From contig NZ_JBIWEX010000021.1 in assembly GCF_044762745.1 (NCBI RefSeq), positions 19,932 to 83,931 of the forward strand: a DNA stretch of 64,000 nucleotides, given 5' to 3'. This document shows, piece after piece, positions 24,780-33,979 of this stretch. Made by a program: the position numbers and the translations under genes. The notes below the pieces were generated by a model that searched no databases, was not told the DNA's origin, and worked only from the letters and a program-made list of their open reading frames with translations. Each line of letters begins with the position of its first letter. Position 1 is the first letter of the stretch. The DNA comes from Psychrobacillus sp044762745 (GTDB taxonomy: Bacteria; Bacillota; Bacilli; Bacillales_A; Planococcaceae).

Positions 24780-25850
24780 TCACTTTTCTTTAGACGTAGG
24801 TTGCTCGATTAAGTTTTGCGTGTAGTAGTTACCATACACTCCTACCCCTGCGTGTGTGTACCATTCACCAAGTAAAGTGGCACGATGATCTTTCGAGTTT
24901 AACCAACCAATAACAGCTTCACCTGCATCAAAGTAAAAAGCGGCTGTATTTCCGGCTGCACGTGTAAATTGAATGGATGACTCTTTTAACTGGTCACTAA
25001 ATTTAGGAATTTCAAATGTCTCATTTATAACAATGTTTTTTTTCGCCATTTCCTCACTATGATTCCTTGCAATTAGTTGTAAAGCATAATCAGACTCCAG
25101 CACTTGTAAACCATGTCTGTAACGAATAACGTTTGTTATTTCTACAACTTGTCTTTCATTCGCCCTATCGATCGCTGCTTGCAAGGAAGAAGCTGGAGTT
25201 TCCACATCGATCATCGTTCCGTTGTATAAAATATCATATGGTTTTAATTTTAATAACGTTTTTGCATCAGTATATCGAACTGCCTCTAACTGTTGATCAT
25301 CCATATCAATATATAAAATTGCAAATAGATCATCGAATTGCACTAGAATCCGGGTGTTTATATCTGCCTCTGTCAACGAAAAAGTATACGTATTCGAATC
25401 AATAGACATGGTGATTTCTGATTGCACGAGTGTAAATCGATAAATATCTGTTAGCGTTTGTCCTATTTTATAGGGAGTGACATCTATATCGTTTCCGATG
25501 GCAAACGCTTGTGTTACGATACCGTCTGATATCCCAAACAATTGATAGGTAGAAAAAGAATCATTGTATACCCACCAATCATAATCAAATCCAGACGGTT
25601 CAATTCTATGCGGTTTACCAAACATATCAATGAGCGTTTGTGATGGCTCCCCTATTAAAGTAGATATTCCTTCCCTCGGTCTATCGAAAATGTTAGTAGG
25701 TTCTGAAACTTCTACTAATTGTTGTGGTATTAATTGACCAGAGTTATTAGACCCCATTATAAGCTCATTTTCCTGAACAGGATTATCAAAATATATAAAT
25801 ACTACCAGTACAATAGTAACGATCATTAATATCCGAAATAGATTTTTCAT
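24780..25850 (-). CDS. ylbC: YlbC, CAP-domain secreted protein
   Basis: A 356-residue exported protein with an N-terminal membrane segment (about 4-20), a CAP-associated N domain (LIGEPSQTLIDMFGKPHRIEP and a second copy later) and a C-terminal SCP/CAP domain (about 235-345: TNVIRYRHGLQVLESD, NHSEEMA, GWLNSKDHRATLLG). Similar to B. subtilis YlbC; function unknown. It converges with the aspartokinase gene, seven bases apart. Confidence 0.9.
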   Translation of the reverse strand: MKNLFRILMIVTIVLVVFIYFDNPVQENELIMGSNNSGQLIPQQLVEVSEPTNIFDRPREGISTLIGEPSQTLIDMFGKPHRIEPSGFDYDWWVYNDSFSTYQLFGISDGIVTQAFAIGNDIDVTPYKIGQTLTDIYRFTLVQSEITMSIDSNTYTFSLTEADINTRILVQFDDLFAILYIDMDDQQLEAVRYTDAKTLLKLKPYDILYNGTMIDVETPASSLQAAIDRANERQVVEITNVIRYRHGLQVLESDYALQLIARNHSEEMAKKNIVINETFEIPKFSDQLKESSIQFTRAAGNTAAFYFDAGEAVIGWLNSKDHRATLLGEWYTHAGVGVYGNYYTQNLIEQPTSKEK

Positions 25851-26002
25851 CTTATTTTTCTCCTTAACGATTACTTCGTTTTCACTAGTATATCAAGCAT
25901 ACATGGAAAGACACAATGTTGCCATTGCAACATTTTCAAATTTGAATTAATATTAATGAGAACATATTCTTTGGTAATTCGAACGTGAAGGAGGACAATT
26001 CA

Positions 26003-26368
26003 ATGTATTTCGAAAACACAGGTATAGAAAATACTGTCATTGATCTAAATTTATTAGATGATCTTATGAAAAAAAACGGATTAATTCGAGCAGGTCAATG
26101 GGATTATGAACGTGTAACTTATGACAAAAAATATGAAATAAAAGAAGGTACATTCTATCTTCGAGTATTCGGTTTTACAAAAGACGGAGATGTTGGTGCT
26201 CATGAAGCAAACATCACCTTATTAAAACCTGTAGTCGGCAAACATTATTATCCGCATGGTGTAGAATATGGAGAGAATGAAGTTTTTCCAAATCACTTAC
26301 TTAAATCATGTGAACAAGTATTAGCCGCTCTAAAAAAAGACTTAAGCGCATTTGAAATACAAGCATAA
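26003..26368 (+). CDS. yugN: YugN-like family protein
   Basis: A 121-residue soluble protein with the family signature GQWDYERVTYDKKYEIKEGT, GKHYYPHGVEYGE and a helical C-terminus. Function unknown. The ATG at 26003 has AAGGAGG at nine bases. In B. subtilis yugN sits elsewhere, so this is a rearrangement relative to that genome. Confidence 0.9.
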   Translation: MYFENTGIENTVIDLNLLDDLMKKNGLIRAGQWDYERVTYDKKYEIKEGTFYLRVFGFTKDGDVGAHEANITLLKPVVGKHYYPHGVEYGENEVFPNHLLKSCEQVLAALKKDLSAFEIQA

Positions 26369-26380
26369 TAAGAGTTGTAA

Positions 26381-26417
26381 AAAAAACGCTAGAGAATAAT
26401 TTCTCTAGCGTTTTTTA
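26381..26417 (+). terminator. Terminator after yugN
   Basis: AAAAAACGCTAGAGAA / TTCTCTAGCGTTTTTT with a five-base loop. Confidence 0.93.
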
Positions 26418-26482
26418 TTTGTTCAAATTTTGCTATGTTGTCTATACTAGTTGGGAAGCTGAAGAAAGGAGTTTAGCCTATC

Positions 26483-27544
26483 GTGTTAAAACGTTTTAAA
26501 AAAGAATATGTGAAGTATATTATTGCAGGTATCTTCCTTTTATTAATTGCTATCTTTATAATTCCAGTATCTCTCCCAATCATTTTAGCTTTAGTTACTG
26601 CAATCATCATCGAACCTCTTGTCAAGTTCACCCAAAGAACATTTAAATGGAATCGAAAAATAGCGGTTACGACTAATTTCTTATTCTTTATCATTATTAT
26701 TTCAGCCATTCTATATTTAGTTATAACGAAACTAATAAGTCAACTCATTTATACTTCCAAAGTAGCTCCTTTTCATTTAAATAACTTAACTGGAGTATGG
26801 ATCAACATACAAAATAACTTGTTTAAATATACGGCAGGTCTGCCAAAAGAGGTAGTAGAGTCTATACAAGATAAATTCGATTCTACCTTGATGAGCATGA
26901 AAGATGCTTTACTCGATTTGCTAAGCTACTCGAATATAACCGCACTACTCACTAATATCCCAAATTTTTTAATCAGTTTTATCGTATTTATGATAGCTCT
27001 CTTCTTATTTATGCTTGATCTAAATAGGCTACGTATTAAATTCTTTCATTATTTATCCGATGATACTGCAGAGAAAGTTCGTGTGATGAGTACTAGTGTT
27101 AAAAAAGTAACTATTGGCTTTATGAAAGCTCAAATTTTAGCAAGCCTCATTATTTTAGGGGGTTCATTCCTCGGGTTATTATTTATACTTACGCCAAAAT
27201 ATGCAATTATTATTGCATTTGTTATATGGATTATCGATATTATCCCAATTCTAGATTCGATCATTATTTTTGCACCATGGGCCATTTATGAATATATTAC
27301 AGGGGATATCGTGTTAGGTACTAAACTTATGATTTTAGCTATTATTCTCTTAGTAATACGGAGAGCCGTCGAGACTAAACTAATGGGTACCCAAATGGGG
27401 ATATCTCCCTTGGCAATATTGATCGCCATGTTCATCGGTGCTAAACTATTCGGTTTTCTAGGGTTTTTAATAGGACCGCTCGTCGTCATTCTTTTTATAA
27501 CTGCAAAAGAATCTGGAATGATAAAACTAAACTTTAAACTATAA
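26483..27544 (+). CDS. ytvI: YtvI-type AI-2E/PerM family sporulation membrane protein
   Basis: A 353-residue polytopic protein with about eight segments, a central extracytoplasmic amphipathic region (about 100-165) and the C-terminal family signature DIIPILDSIIIFAPWA, then GFLGFLIGPLVV. It belongs to the AI-2E exporter family; YtvI members are expressed in the mother cell. Substrate unknown. GTG/ATG choice: the frame opens with GTG at 26483 preceded by AAAGGAG. Confidence 0.85.
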   Translation: MLKRFKKEYVKYIIAGIFLLLIAIFIIPVSLPIILALVTAIIIEPLVKFTQRTFKWNRKIAVTTNFLFFIIIISAILYLVITKLISQLIYTSKVAPFHLNNLTGVWINIQNNLFKYTAGLPKEVVESIQDKFDSTLMSMKDALLDLLSYSNITALLTNIPNFLISFIVFMIALFLFMLDLNRLRIKFFHYLSDDTAEKVRVMSTSVKKVTIGFMKAQILASLIILGGSFLGLLFILTPKYAIIIAFVIWIIDIIPILDSIIIFAPWAIYEYITGDIVLGTKLMILAIILLVIRRAVETKLMGTQMGISPLAILIAMFIGAKLFGFLGFLIGPLVVILFITAKESGMIKLNFKL

Positions 27545-27577
27545 TAAAAACCAACACATTTGAGTGTGTTGGTTTTT
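27545..27577. terminator. Terminator between ytvI and the DUF420 gene
   Basis: AAAAACCAACACA / TGTGTTGGTTTTT with a six-base loop; usable from both sides by the convergent genes. Confidence 0.92.
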
Positions 27578-27584
27578 GTTATAC

Positions 27585-28052
27585 TTATCCACCGATTATC
27601 GCTTTAATGACAGAAGTTGTATCTCCACCATGATAAAATACATATAATAATAGATACACCGCTACTCCTGTGATTGCAACGAAAAACCAAATGATACTTG
27701 TAATCGGACCAATTTTACGATGCTTTGTAATATTATTCTTGAATCCTAATACTATCGTCACGATTCCAAATACAGCACCAGTAGTTGCTAATACGATATG
27801 GAAGACTAAAAATATTGTATAGTAAATTTTAATATTATCCGGTCCACCAAATGCAGTATTTCCAATAAAAATCGTTCGAGAAGCATATATAATGAAAAAT
27901 ATTAAAGCAGAAATGGCTGCAGCAATCATTGTTTTCTTATGTGCCTCTATTTTTCGTTGCTTTATTAATACCCATCCAATAGCAACTAATATTGCACTTA
28001 ATACGATGAAAAAGGTACTAATCGTCGGTAATACAGGTAAACTCATCATCAT
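27585..28052 (-). CDS. DUF420 membrane protein (YozB/CtaM-like)
   Basis: A 155-residue membrane protein with four or five segments and His residues in ARKTIF-like helices (HKKTMIAA, FHIVLATTGA, TKHRKIGPIT). DUF420 proteins include CtaM of Staphylococcus aureus, needed for terminal oxidase activity. It lies directly downstream of ctaG at the end of the oxidase cluster, which supports a role in oxidase maturation. Confidence 0.87.
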   Translation of the reverse strand: MMMSLPVLPTISTFFIVLSAILVAIGWVLIKQRKIEAHKKTMIAAAISALIFFIIYASRTIFIGNTAFGGPDNIKIYYTIFLVFHIVLATTGAVFGIVTIVLGFKNNITKHRKIGPITSIIWFFVAITGVAVYLLLYVFYHGGDTTSVIKAIIGG

Positions 28053-28067
28053 TTCTCCTTGAATACA

Positions 28068-28991
28068 TTAAAATTTGTTATTGTACGTTGCTTGTAACTT
28101 TAAATCATCCAACGCTTTCTGTGTGATTTCATCAGCTGTTTCTTGTTCATTTTTAAACCATTTAAAAAATATCGACGCCAATACTACAGCGTATATAAGT
28201 TCTTGGATAATCTTCATCAATATCCCACCAAGTTGCTGATCTGCTTCCGGTGACATATTGGAGAATAGTTCAGGGCCTGATAGTGAGAGACCAGATAATG
28301 TACTCGATGGTACACATAGTTCCATTGCTTTAAGCCATGCATCACCGTCTGTGTATGTTACATAATTTGCTGTTCCTGAGAAAATGATCAGCGCACAAGC
28401 AGGTGTTATTAATACTGCACTTCCTATAATAAAACCAATTTTCTTTAAACCGTGTAGCCCTTTCTCTCCTTTAATAATATCTACAATTGTCCACCACATA
28501 AAGATTGCGGAAATAAATAAAATAAATGTATATGTACCATGCAATACTTCATTCATTTTAATATAGTCTAGTATTAAGGGAATATGGTACAGAGAAAATA
28601 AACCAGAAAATACAATTAATGATAACAATGGTTTTGTTAAGATAGGAAAGATTTTACGAACGACAGGTAATTCAATGACAACTTTCCATACCCACCATGG
28701 AATCCCTTTCATTAATAACGGTGGTATTAGCAATAGTAATATTGCCATTTGTGTCATATGGAAAGAGAACATGATGTGAGCCATCAAATCAACTGGCGAT
28801 CCTTTAACGATATATATTAGGACAATACTCGTCAAAAAATAGGCAATTTCTTTTTTTGTTAAAGGCTCCGATATTTTAAAATCTTTTCGCCATTTCACTG
28901 TTATTAAAAAATATAAAATTGTTATAAACACTAATAATCCGATTAATACAGGGCTCCAATTGGCTTGAAAACCAAATATACTTAAAGGCAT
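28068..28991 (-). CDS. ctaG: Cytochrome caa3 oxidase assembly factor CtaG
   Basis: A 307-residue polytopic membrane protein (about seven segments) with histidines in MFSFHMTQMA, YHIPLILDY and GTYTFILFIS, typical of caa3_CtaG proteins required for subunit I maturation. The ATG at 28991 has AGAGAGG just upstream. The same frame stays open upstream to 29261 through a family A repeat; that part has no ribosome site and is not coding. It is separated from ctaF by a 940-base repeat region. Confidence 0.9.
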   Translation of the reverse strand: MPLSIFGFQANWSPVLIGLLVFITILYFLITVKWRKDFKISEPLTKKEIAYFLTSIVLIYIVKGSPVDLMAHIMFSFHMTQMAILLLLIPPLLMKGIPWWVWKVVIELPVVRKIFPILTKPLLSLIVFSGLFSLYHIPLILDYIKMNEVLHGTYTFILFISAIFMWWTIVDIIKGEKGLHGLKKIGFIIGSAVLITPACALIIFSGTANYVTYTDGDAWLKAMELCVPSSTLSGLSLSGPELFSNMSPEADQQLGGILMKIIQELIYAVVLASIFFKWFKNEQETADEITQKALDDLKLQATYNNKF

Positions 28992-29089
28992 ATACCTCTC
29001 TCCTTTATTTTTACTACTAATTCCATTATAGAGCCCAACTTCAATAACTTCAATGAACGAACTATGACAAATGAACAAAAGCACAATAT

Positions 29090-29282
29090 AGGAATAATGC
29101 GTCTTAGCAAGTTGAAAAAAATGTCCGCCATGATTTTCGCTACAGGGCGGACGCTTTCCGTGGGGTGAGCGATGAACCTTCACCGACGCTACGCGTGCGC
29201 TGTGAAGTTTCATCTGCCTCACTTCATCCCACTGGAGTCGCCGCCCTTCCGCTAAAATCAAAGGAACTTGCTGACTAATTAG
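29090..29282. repeat. Family A palindromic repeat, copy 2
   Basis: Borders GGAATAATGCGTCTTAG and GCTGACTAATTAG. The central hairpin arms are 29171-29183 (GATGAACCTTCAC) and 29202-29214 (GTGAAGTTTCATC), 12 of 13 paired. It is oriented opposite to copy 3. Flanks carry GATTTTCGC and GCTAAAATC at the stem base. Confidence 0.85.
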
Positions 29283-29367
29283 TTTCTTGCTTAATAAACC
29301 AAAAGTTTTACTTGAATCGAAGAGGAAAATCTTATTAGTAAGTATCTTTGAAAATTATCCAGTAAGT

Positions 29368-29490
29368 GGATAGGAGCAACAAACTGGTCATTGAAAGCAA
29401 CTAGTTCTATAAGAGAAGCAACCAATTTAGGTATGGAAGCAATTATTTCCCATATGAAAGAGTTTACTTAATAGGAGACAACCATTAATA
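29368..29490 (+). repeat. 21-bp phased array between two family A repeats
   Basis: The hexamer AGCAAC (last copy AGCAAT) occurs at 29375, 29396, 29417 and 29438, exactly 21 bases apart, with degenerate sequence between and after (GGAGACAACC near 29474). Homologous to 12190-12320 (reverse) and 63670-63745. Confidence 0.7.
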
Positions 29491-29636
29491 TTACGAAAAT
29501 ATATATTATTTGTTAATTCATAACATAGTGAAGCTCATGTTCACTGTTTAATAACCAATTTTTTCATATAGTGATAGCTGCCACTTTTGCCTTCGTGCAG
29601 CGGTTCTAATATTTCTTTTCGTTTTGTTTGTTAAAC

Positions 29637-29828
29637 GCTAATTAGCTAGCATATTTCGTTGATTGCAGCGGAAGGCGGCGACTCCTGCCGGATGAGTGAG
29701 CAAATGAGACATCACAACGTACGCGCAAGCGGCGGTGATGCCTCATCGCTCACCCGGCGGAAAGCGTCCGACTGCAGCGAAAATCGCAGCGTTCACCTGA
29801 TAAAGCTATTTAAGACGCATTATTCCTA
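29637..29828. repeat. Family A palindromic repeat, copy 3 (inverted to copy 2)
   Basis: Borders CTAATTAGCTAGC and TTAAGACGCATTATTCC. Contains GCGGAAGGCGGCGACTCC and CCGGCGGAAAGCGTCC. Central hairpin arms are 29703-29715 and 29735-29747, 11 of 13 paired. Copies 2 and 3 are in opposite orientation and flank the array, so the locus is one large composite. Confidence 0.85.
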
Positions 29829-29885
29829 AAAAGTAAAATGCCTTATATTGTTTGAAAAAGTTATCCATTTTTATTAGATACAAAA

Positions 29886-29921
29886 AAAAGCCGAGACTAA
29901 GATTTTTCTTAGTCTCGACTT
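29886..29921 (-). terminator. Terminator of the cta oxidase operon
   Basis: On the minus strand CGAGACTAAG / CTTAGTCTCG with a five-base loop, followed by GC and eight T, just after the ctaF stop. Confidence 0.92.
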
Positions 29922-29932
29922 GTTTGATTGAA

Positions 29933-30268
29933 TTATCCCCACCAGATGATCGTTAAAAACGTAAGGACGAAGATAAATGCTAGGAATGCTCCAAAAAATA
30001 AGAAGAACATCGCAACATTATGATTTTTTTCACTCATATGCATGAAGTAAAAAAGTTGTAATATTACTTGAACTACCGCAAGCAATAAAATTACAGGTGC
30101 TATTAAGTATTTAGAGAAACCAGCAGCAACAGTTGTAAACGCAATTAGTGTAAAGAAAATCATAATTGCAAAAGTTGTTATTTGGCCACGCATATCTTGC
30201 TTTCTCTTCTGCTTAATATAATTAAATTCAGCGTCTGATTTAACATAAACTTGAGCGTCGTGAGACAT
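29933..30268 (-). CDS. ctaF: Cytochrome c oxidase subunit IV (CtaF)
   Basis: A 111-residue protein with three membrane segments, the small subunit of caa3 oxidase. The motif VQVILQLFYFMHMSEKNHN is typical of subunit IV. The ATG at 30268 lies just past the ctaE stop (30270), with GGGAG 12 bases upstream; longer TTG starts overlap ctaE. Confidence 0.92.
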   Translation of the reverse strand: MSHDAQVYVKSDAEFNYIKQKRKQDMRGQITTFAIMIFFTLIAFTTVAAGFSKYLIAPVILLLAVVQVILQLFYFMHMSEKNHNVAMFFLFFGAFLAFIFVLTFLTIIWWG

Positions 30269-30269
30269 A

Positions 30270-30896
30270 TTAACCAACAACTCCCATCAAGTATACTACT
30301 GTAAAGATAAATACCCACACAACGTCGATGAAATGCCAGTATAGAGAAGCAGTATAGTATTTTGGTGCATTATATAAACTAAATCCACGTTTCGCATTAC
30401 GAATAATCAATAATGTGATCCATCCTAAACCTGCTACTACGTGAAGACCATGTGTTCCAACTAACGTAAAGAAAGCGGACGAAAACGCACTTTGACTATA
30501 ATTAAATCCTAAATGTACGTAGTGGTTAAACTCGTAAATTTCCAAACATAAGAATGCAAAACCAAGAGCAACTGTAATTCCTAACCAAATTTGCATTCCT
30601 TTAAAGTTATGGTTTTTCATATGATACATTGCATAAACACTTGTTAATGAAGAAGTAAGAAGTATCATCGTCATAACAAATACAAGTGGTAATTCGAACA
30701 ATGTTTGAGTAGAAAACTCCATACCACTTGGTCCTTTATTTTTAAGTGCTAAATAAGTAGCAAATAAACTCGCAAATAGTACAGTTTCTCCACCAAGAAA
30801 CAGCCAGAAACCTAAAAACTTATTTTTACCTTCTGCTGTTACTTGTTCTGGGTGATCTGGCCAAGTTTGTGGGGTGTACTTTTTATTTAAGTCCAT
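30270..30896 (-). CDS. ctaE: Cytochrome c oxidase subunit III (CtaE)
   Basis: A 208-residue subunit III with five membrane segments. Signatures: FWLFLGGETVLFASLF, the central ICLEIYEFNHY-like (CLEIYEFNHYVHLG), TLVGTHGLHVVAGLGW and YWHFIDVVWVFIFTVVYL. The conserved Glu of helix III is present. It is two bases from ctaD. Confidence 0.96.
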   Translation of the reverse strand: MDLNKKYTPQTWPDHPEQVTAEGKNKFLGFWLFLGGETVLFASLFATYLALKNKGPSGMEFSTQTLFELPLVFVMTMILLTSSLTSVYAMYHMKNHNFKGMQIWLGITVALGFAFLCLEIYEFNHYVHLGFNYSQSAFSSAFFTLVGTHGLHVVAGLGWITLLIIRNAKRGFSLYNAPKYYTASLYWHFIDVVWVFIFTVVYLMGVVG

Positions 30897-30898
30897 TT

Positions 30899-32761
30899 TT
30901 ATTTACCCCCTTTTTCATTCATCAAATCTTCTTTATGAATATGGAAACCATGATCATCTTTCAATGAACGAACAGCCATTGAACCAAAAGTAATAGCAAG
31001 ACCAAGAACTAATACCGGAACTGACCACTCTTTTTCACCATGGTAAAGTGCTCCGAAACCAGCGATAAATAATCCAATTGTCATCACTAAAGGAATTATT
31101 GAGTTGTTTGGCATATGGATATCAGAAAGTGGTTCTGCATATGTCATCCCTTCTTTATTTCCTTCTTGTTTTTCGATCCAGAATGTGTCAAGTCCACGAA
31201 CAAGTGGAGTTTGTCTAAAGTTATAGAATGGCACCGGTTGTGGAATAGCCCATTCTAACGTACGTCCATCTTCCCAAGGGTCATTTCCAACTGGTACGTT
31301 TTTAACAACAGTAGTAATAATGTTAACGACAAGTATAATAACACCAATTGCCATGAAAGCTGCACCGACAGAACTGATTAAGTTGAATAAATCCCATCCT
31401 TGATCTGCTCTGAACGTGAATACACGACGTGGCATACCCATTAGCCCTAAGAAATGTTGGATAAAGAATGTTAAATGGAAGCCAATAAAGAAGAACCAGA
31501 ACGTCCATTTACCTAATCTTTCACTTAACATTTGGTTAAACATTAACGGCCAATATAAATGTACAGCTGCTAGTATTGCAAGCACTACCCCACCTACGAT
31601 TACATAGTGGAAATGGGCCACGATAAAGTATGAATCATGTAATTGGTAGTCTAGTGGTGCAGCAGCCTGCATTACACCAGTTACACCGCCAGCTACGAAC
31701 GAAGGAATGAACCCTAAAGCATACAACATCGGAGTTGTAACTTTAATACTTCCTCCCCAAATTGTAAGCAACCAGTTAAAGATTTTCATACCGGTAGGAA
31801 CAGCGATAGCCATTGTAGCAACTGCGAAAATAGCGTTTGCTGTAGGTCCTAAACCAACTGTAAACATATGGTGAGCCCAAACCATGAATCCTAAGAAACC
31901 GATTAATACAGTCGCAAATACCATAGATGAGTAACCAAATAGACGTTTACGAGCAAAAATAGCAAAAATCTCAGAGAAAATACCGAAAGCAGGTAATATT
32001 AGAATATATACTTCAGGATGTCCGAAAATCCAGAATAAATGCTCCCAAATAATTGTATTACCACCCATTGTATGATCAAAGAAGTTTCCTCCGAACATAC
32101 GGTCAAGAATTAAAAAGAAGATGCCGACTGTAAGTGGTGGGAAAGCAAATAATATTAATGCACTTGCAACAAACGTAGTCCAAGTCATTAATGGCATACG
32201 CATATATGTCATTCCTGGTGCACGCATATTAATAATCGTTACAAGGAAGTTAATACCAGCAATATAAGTACCAGCACCCGCTATTTGAAGTCCTATTGCA
32301 TAAAAGTCAATACCATGACCAGGTGATGCTAACGATAACGAAGCATAAGAAGTCCACCCTGCGTCAGGTGCTCCCCCCATAAACCAAGAAAGGTTAAGGA
32401 AAATACCACCAAATAAGAATAACCAAAAACCAAGTGAATTTAAAAATGGAAACGCAACGTCACGTGCACCAATTTGTAGTGGCATAACAGCGTTCATAAA
32501 TGCAAATAATAAAGGCATGGCTGCAAGGAAAATCATAGTTGTTCCGTGCATTGTAATAATTTCATTAAACAGACCTGCACTAACAAAGTCGTTATCTGGC
32601 TTCGCTAATTGAATACGAATTAGCATTGCCTCAATACCACCGATTACGAAAAATAATCCACCAGCAATGAGGTACATGATAGCGATTTTTTTATGGTCGA
32701 CTGTTGTTAAATAGTCCCATAGAGTTGCGCCAAAGCCCTTTTTTTGTGCGATAGAACTCAC
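30899..32761 (-). CDS. ctaD: Cytochrome c oxidase subunit I (CtaD)
   Basis: Catalytic heme-copper subunit of 620 residues. Heme a ligand in ITMHGTTMIF; the CuB His and crosslinked Tyr in WIFGHPEVYILILP; two further CuB His in WAHHMF; and heme a3/a ligands in DSYFIVAHFHYVI. The C-terminal extension typical of the caa3 type is present. The GTG at 32761 has GGGAGG at eight bases; an ATG six codons upstream (32779) lies 5' of that site. Confidence 0.97.
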   Translation of the reverse strand: MSSIAQKKGFGATLWDYLTTVDHKKIAIMYLIAGGLFFVIGGIEAMLIRIQLAKPDNDFVSAGLFNEIITMHGTTMIFLAAMPLLFAFMNAVMPLQIGARDVAFPFLNSLGFWLFLFGGIFLNLSWFMGGAPDAGWTSYASLSLASPGHGIDFYAIGLQIAGAGTYIAGINFLVTIINMRAPGMTYMRMPLMTWTTFVASALILFAFPPLTVGIFFLILDRMFGGNFFDHTMGGNTIIWEHLFWIFGHPEVYILILPAFGIFSEIFAIFARKRLFGYSSMVFATVLIGFLGFMVWAHHMFTVGLGPTANAIFAVATMAIAVPTGMKIFNWLLTIWGGSIKVTTPMLYALGFIPSFVAGGVTGVMQAAAPLDYQLHDSYFIVAHFHYVIVGGVVLAILAAVHLYWPLMFNQMLSERLGKWTFWFFFIGFHLTFFIQHFLGLMGMPRRVFTFRADQGWDLFNLISSVGAAFMAIGVIILVVNIITTVVKNVPVGNDPWEDGRTLEWAIPQPVPFYNFRQTPLVRGLDTFWIEKQEGNKEGMTYAEPLSDIHMPNNSIIPLVMTIGLFIAGFGALYHGEKEWSVPVLVLGLAITFGSMAVRSLKDDHGFHIHKEDLMNEKGGK

Positions 32762-32794
32762 AACTTTAACCTCCCTCATAATTATCTATCGAAA

Positions 32795-33877
32795 TTATTT
32801 TTCAATAGATAGTCCCATTAAATATTCTGCAAGAGCATCTAATTGCTCTTCGCTAAATTTTTCGCCATTGTTAAGTTTTTCCGGCTGAGGCATTAAGTTA
32901 CCTGGTTTATAGCTTTGTGGATCATTAATCCAATTTTTTAGATTTTCTTTTGTATGATCCATAAATCCTGCTACACGATTACGGTCTCCAAATGCTGCTA
33001 AGTTAGGACCAACACCACCAGTAGATCCAGCAGCAGAAGTTGCATGACATGCGATACAGCTTGTATTAAAAATTTCTTCCCCTTGAGTAGCAAGTTGACC
33101 ATCAGCAACAGCTTCAGTTGTTTTCGCTGATTCTACCCAAGCATTAAAGTCGTCACGATTTAATGTTTTTACTTTGAAATCCATTAAAGCATGTGATGGG
33201 CCACAAAGCTCCGCACATTTCCCGTAAAATACGCCATCTTTTAATCCAGCAGATTCATTATCGAATTCTAAATAGAATTGGTTGACGTTTTCTACGTTTG
33301 TATCCATTTTACCACCAGCTGCTGGGATCCAGAATGAGTGTTTAACATCAGCTGCCTTTAAGTTAAAGTAAACTTTTTCCCCTGTAGGAACTACAAGTTC
33401 TTGTGCAGTGACAACTCCTAAATCAGGATATTCAAACTCCCACCAATATAGTTTTGCAGTTACATTAACTGTAACAGCTGTCTTGTTTCCTTCTGCATCC
33501 ACATGATCCATTGCTGATACATCAGCGTGTTTGTACGTATAGATAACCGTTGGAATAGCAAGTACGATTAAAAGAAGAATTGGAATAACTGTCCAAACAA
33601 CTTCCAGTGTATGACTTCCTTCTACTTGTTCAGGAATTACGTTTTCTCCAACTTTTTTACGTCGGAATTTCACTAATGCTAGTACATAAATAATTACTAC
33701 TACGATAATAACTAGCGTCATAATTGCTGAAGAAAGTAGTAATAAATTAAATTGATCTCTTCCGACTTGTCCGGCAGGTGTAAGCGTTGATAAATATTCC
33801 TCGCCACATCCTGATAAGAAAATCGTTAGAGCTGCTAGTAGTGAGAAAAGTTGCCATTTTTTAAGCCCTTTCATCAT
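32795..33877 (-). CDS. ctaC: Cytochrome c oxidase subunit II with fused cytochrome c (CtaC)
   Basis: A 360-residue lipoprotein: lipobox LSGC near residue 27, two membrane segments (to about 110), a CuA cupredoxin domain (GKCAELCGPSHALMDF, with two Cys, His and Met) and a C-terminal cytochrome c domain with heme motif CIACH and axial Met in NLMPQPEKL. The fusion defines the caa3-type oxidase. ATG at 33877 (MMKGLKK) is chosen; earlier ATGs lie within the leader. Confidence 0.96.
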   Translation of the reverse strand: MMKGLKKWQLFSLLAALTIFLSGCGEEYLSTLTPAGQVGRDQFNLLLLSSAIMTLVIIVVVIIYVLALVKFRRKKVGENVIPEQVEGSHTLEVVWTVIPILLLIVLAIPTVIYTYKHADVSAMDHVDAEGNKTAVTVNVTAKLYWWEFEYPDLGVVTAQELVVPTGEKVYFNLKAADVKHSFWIPAAGGKMDTNVENVNQFYLEFDNESAGLKDGVFYGKCAELCGPSHALMDFKVKTLNRDDFNAWVESAKTTEAVADGQLATQGEEIFNTSCIACHATSAAGSTGGVGPNLAAFGDRNRVAGFMDHTKENLKNWINDPQSYKPGNLMPQPEKLNNGEKFSEEQLDALAEYLMGLSIEK

Positions 33878-33979
33878 AGCTAAATCAAACCCCTCTTTCA
33901 TAGTTGTATTCATGTTCATTTGGACGGTCGTTCTGTTTTATATGAATTCTTGTTGACTTAAAAGAAAGAATTCCAATAG

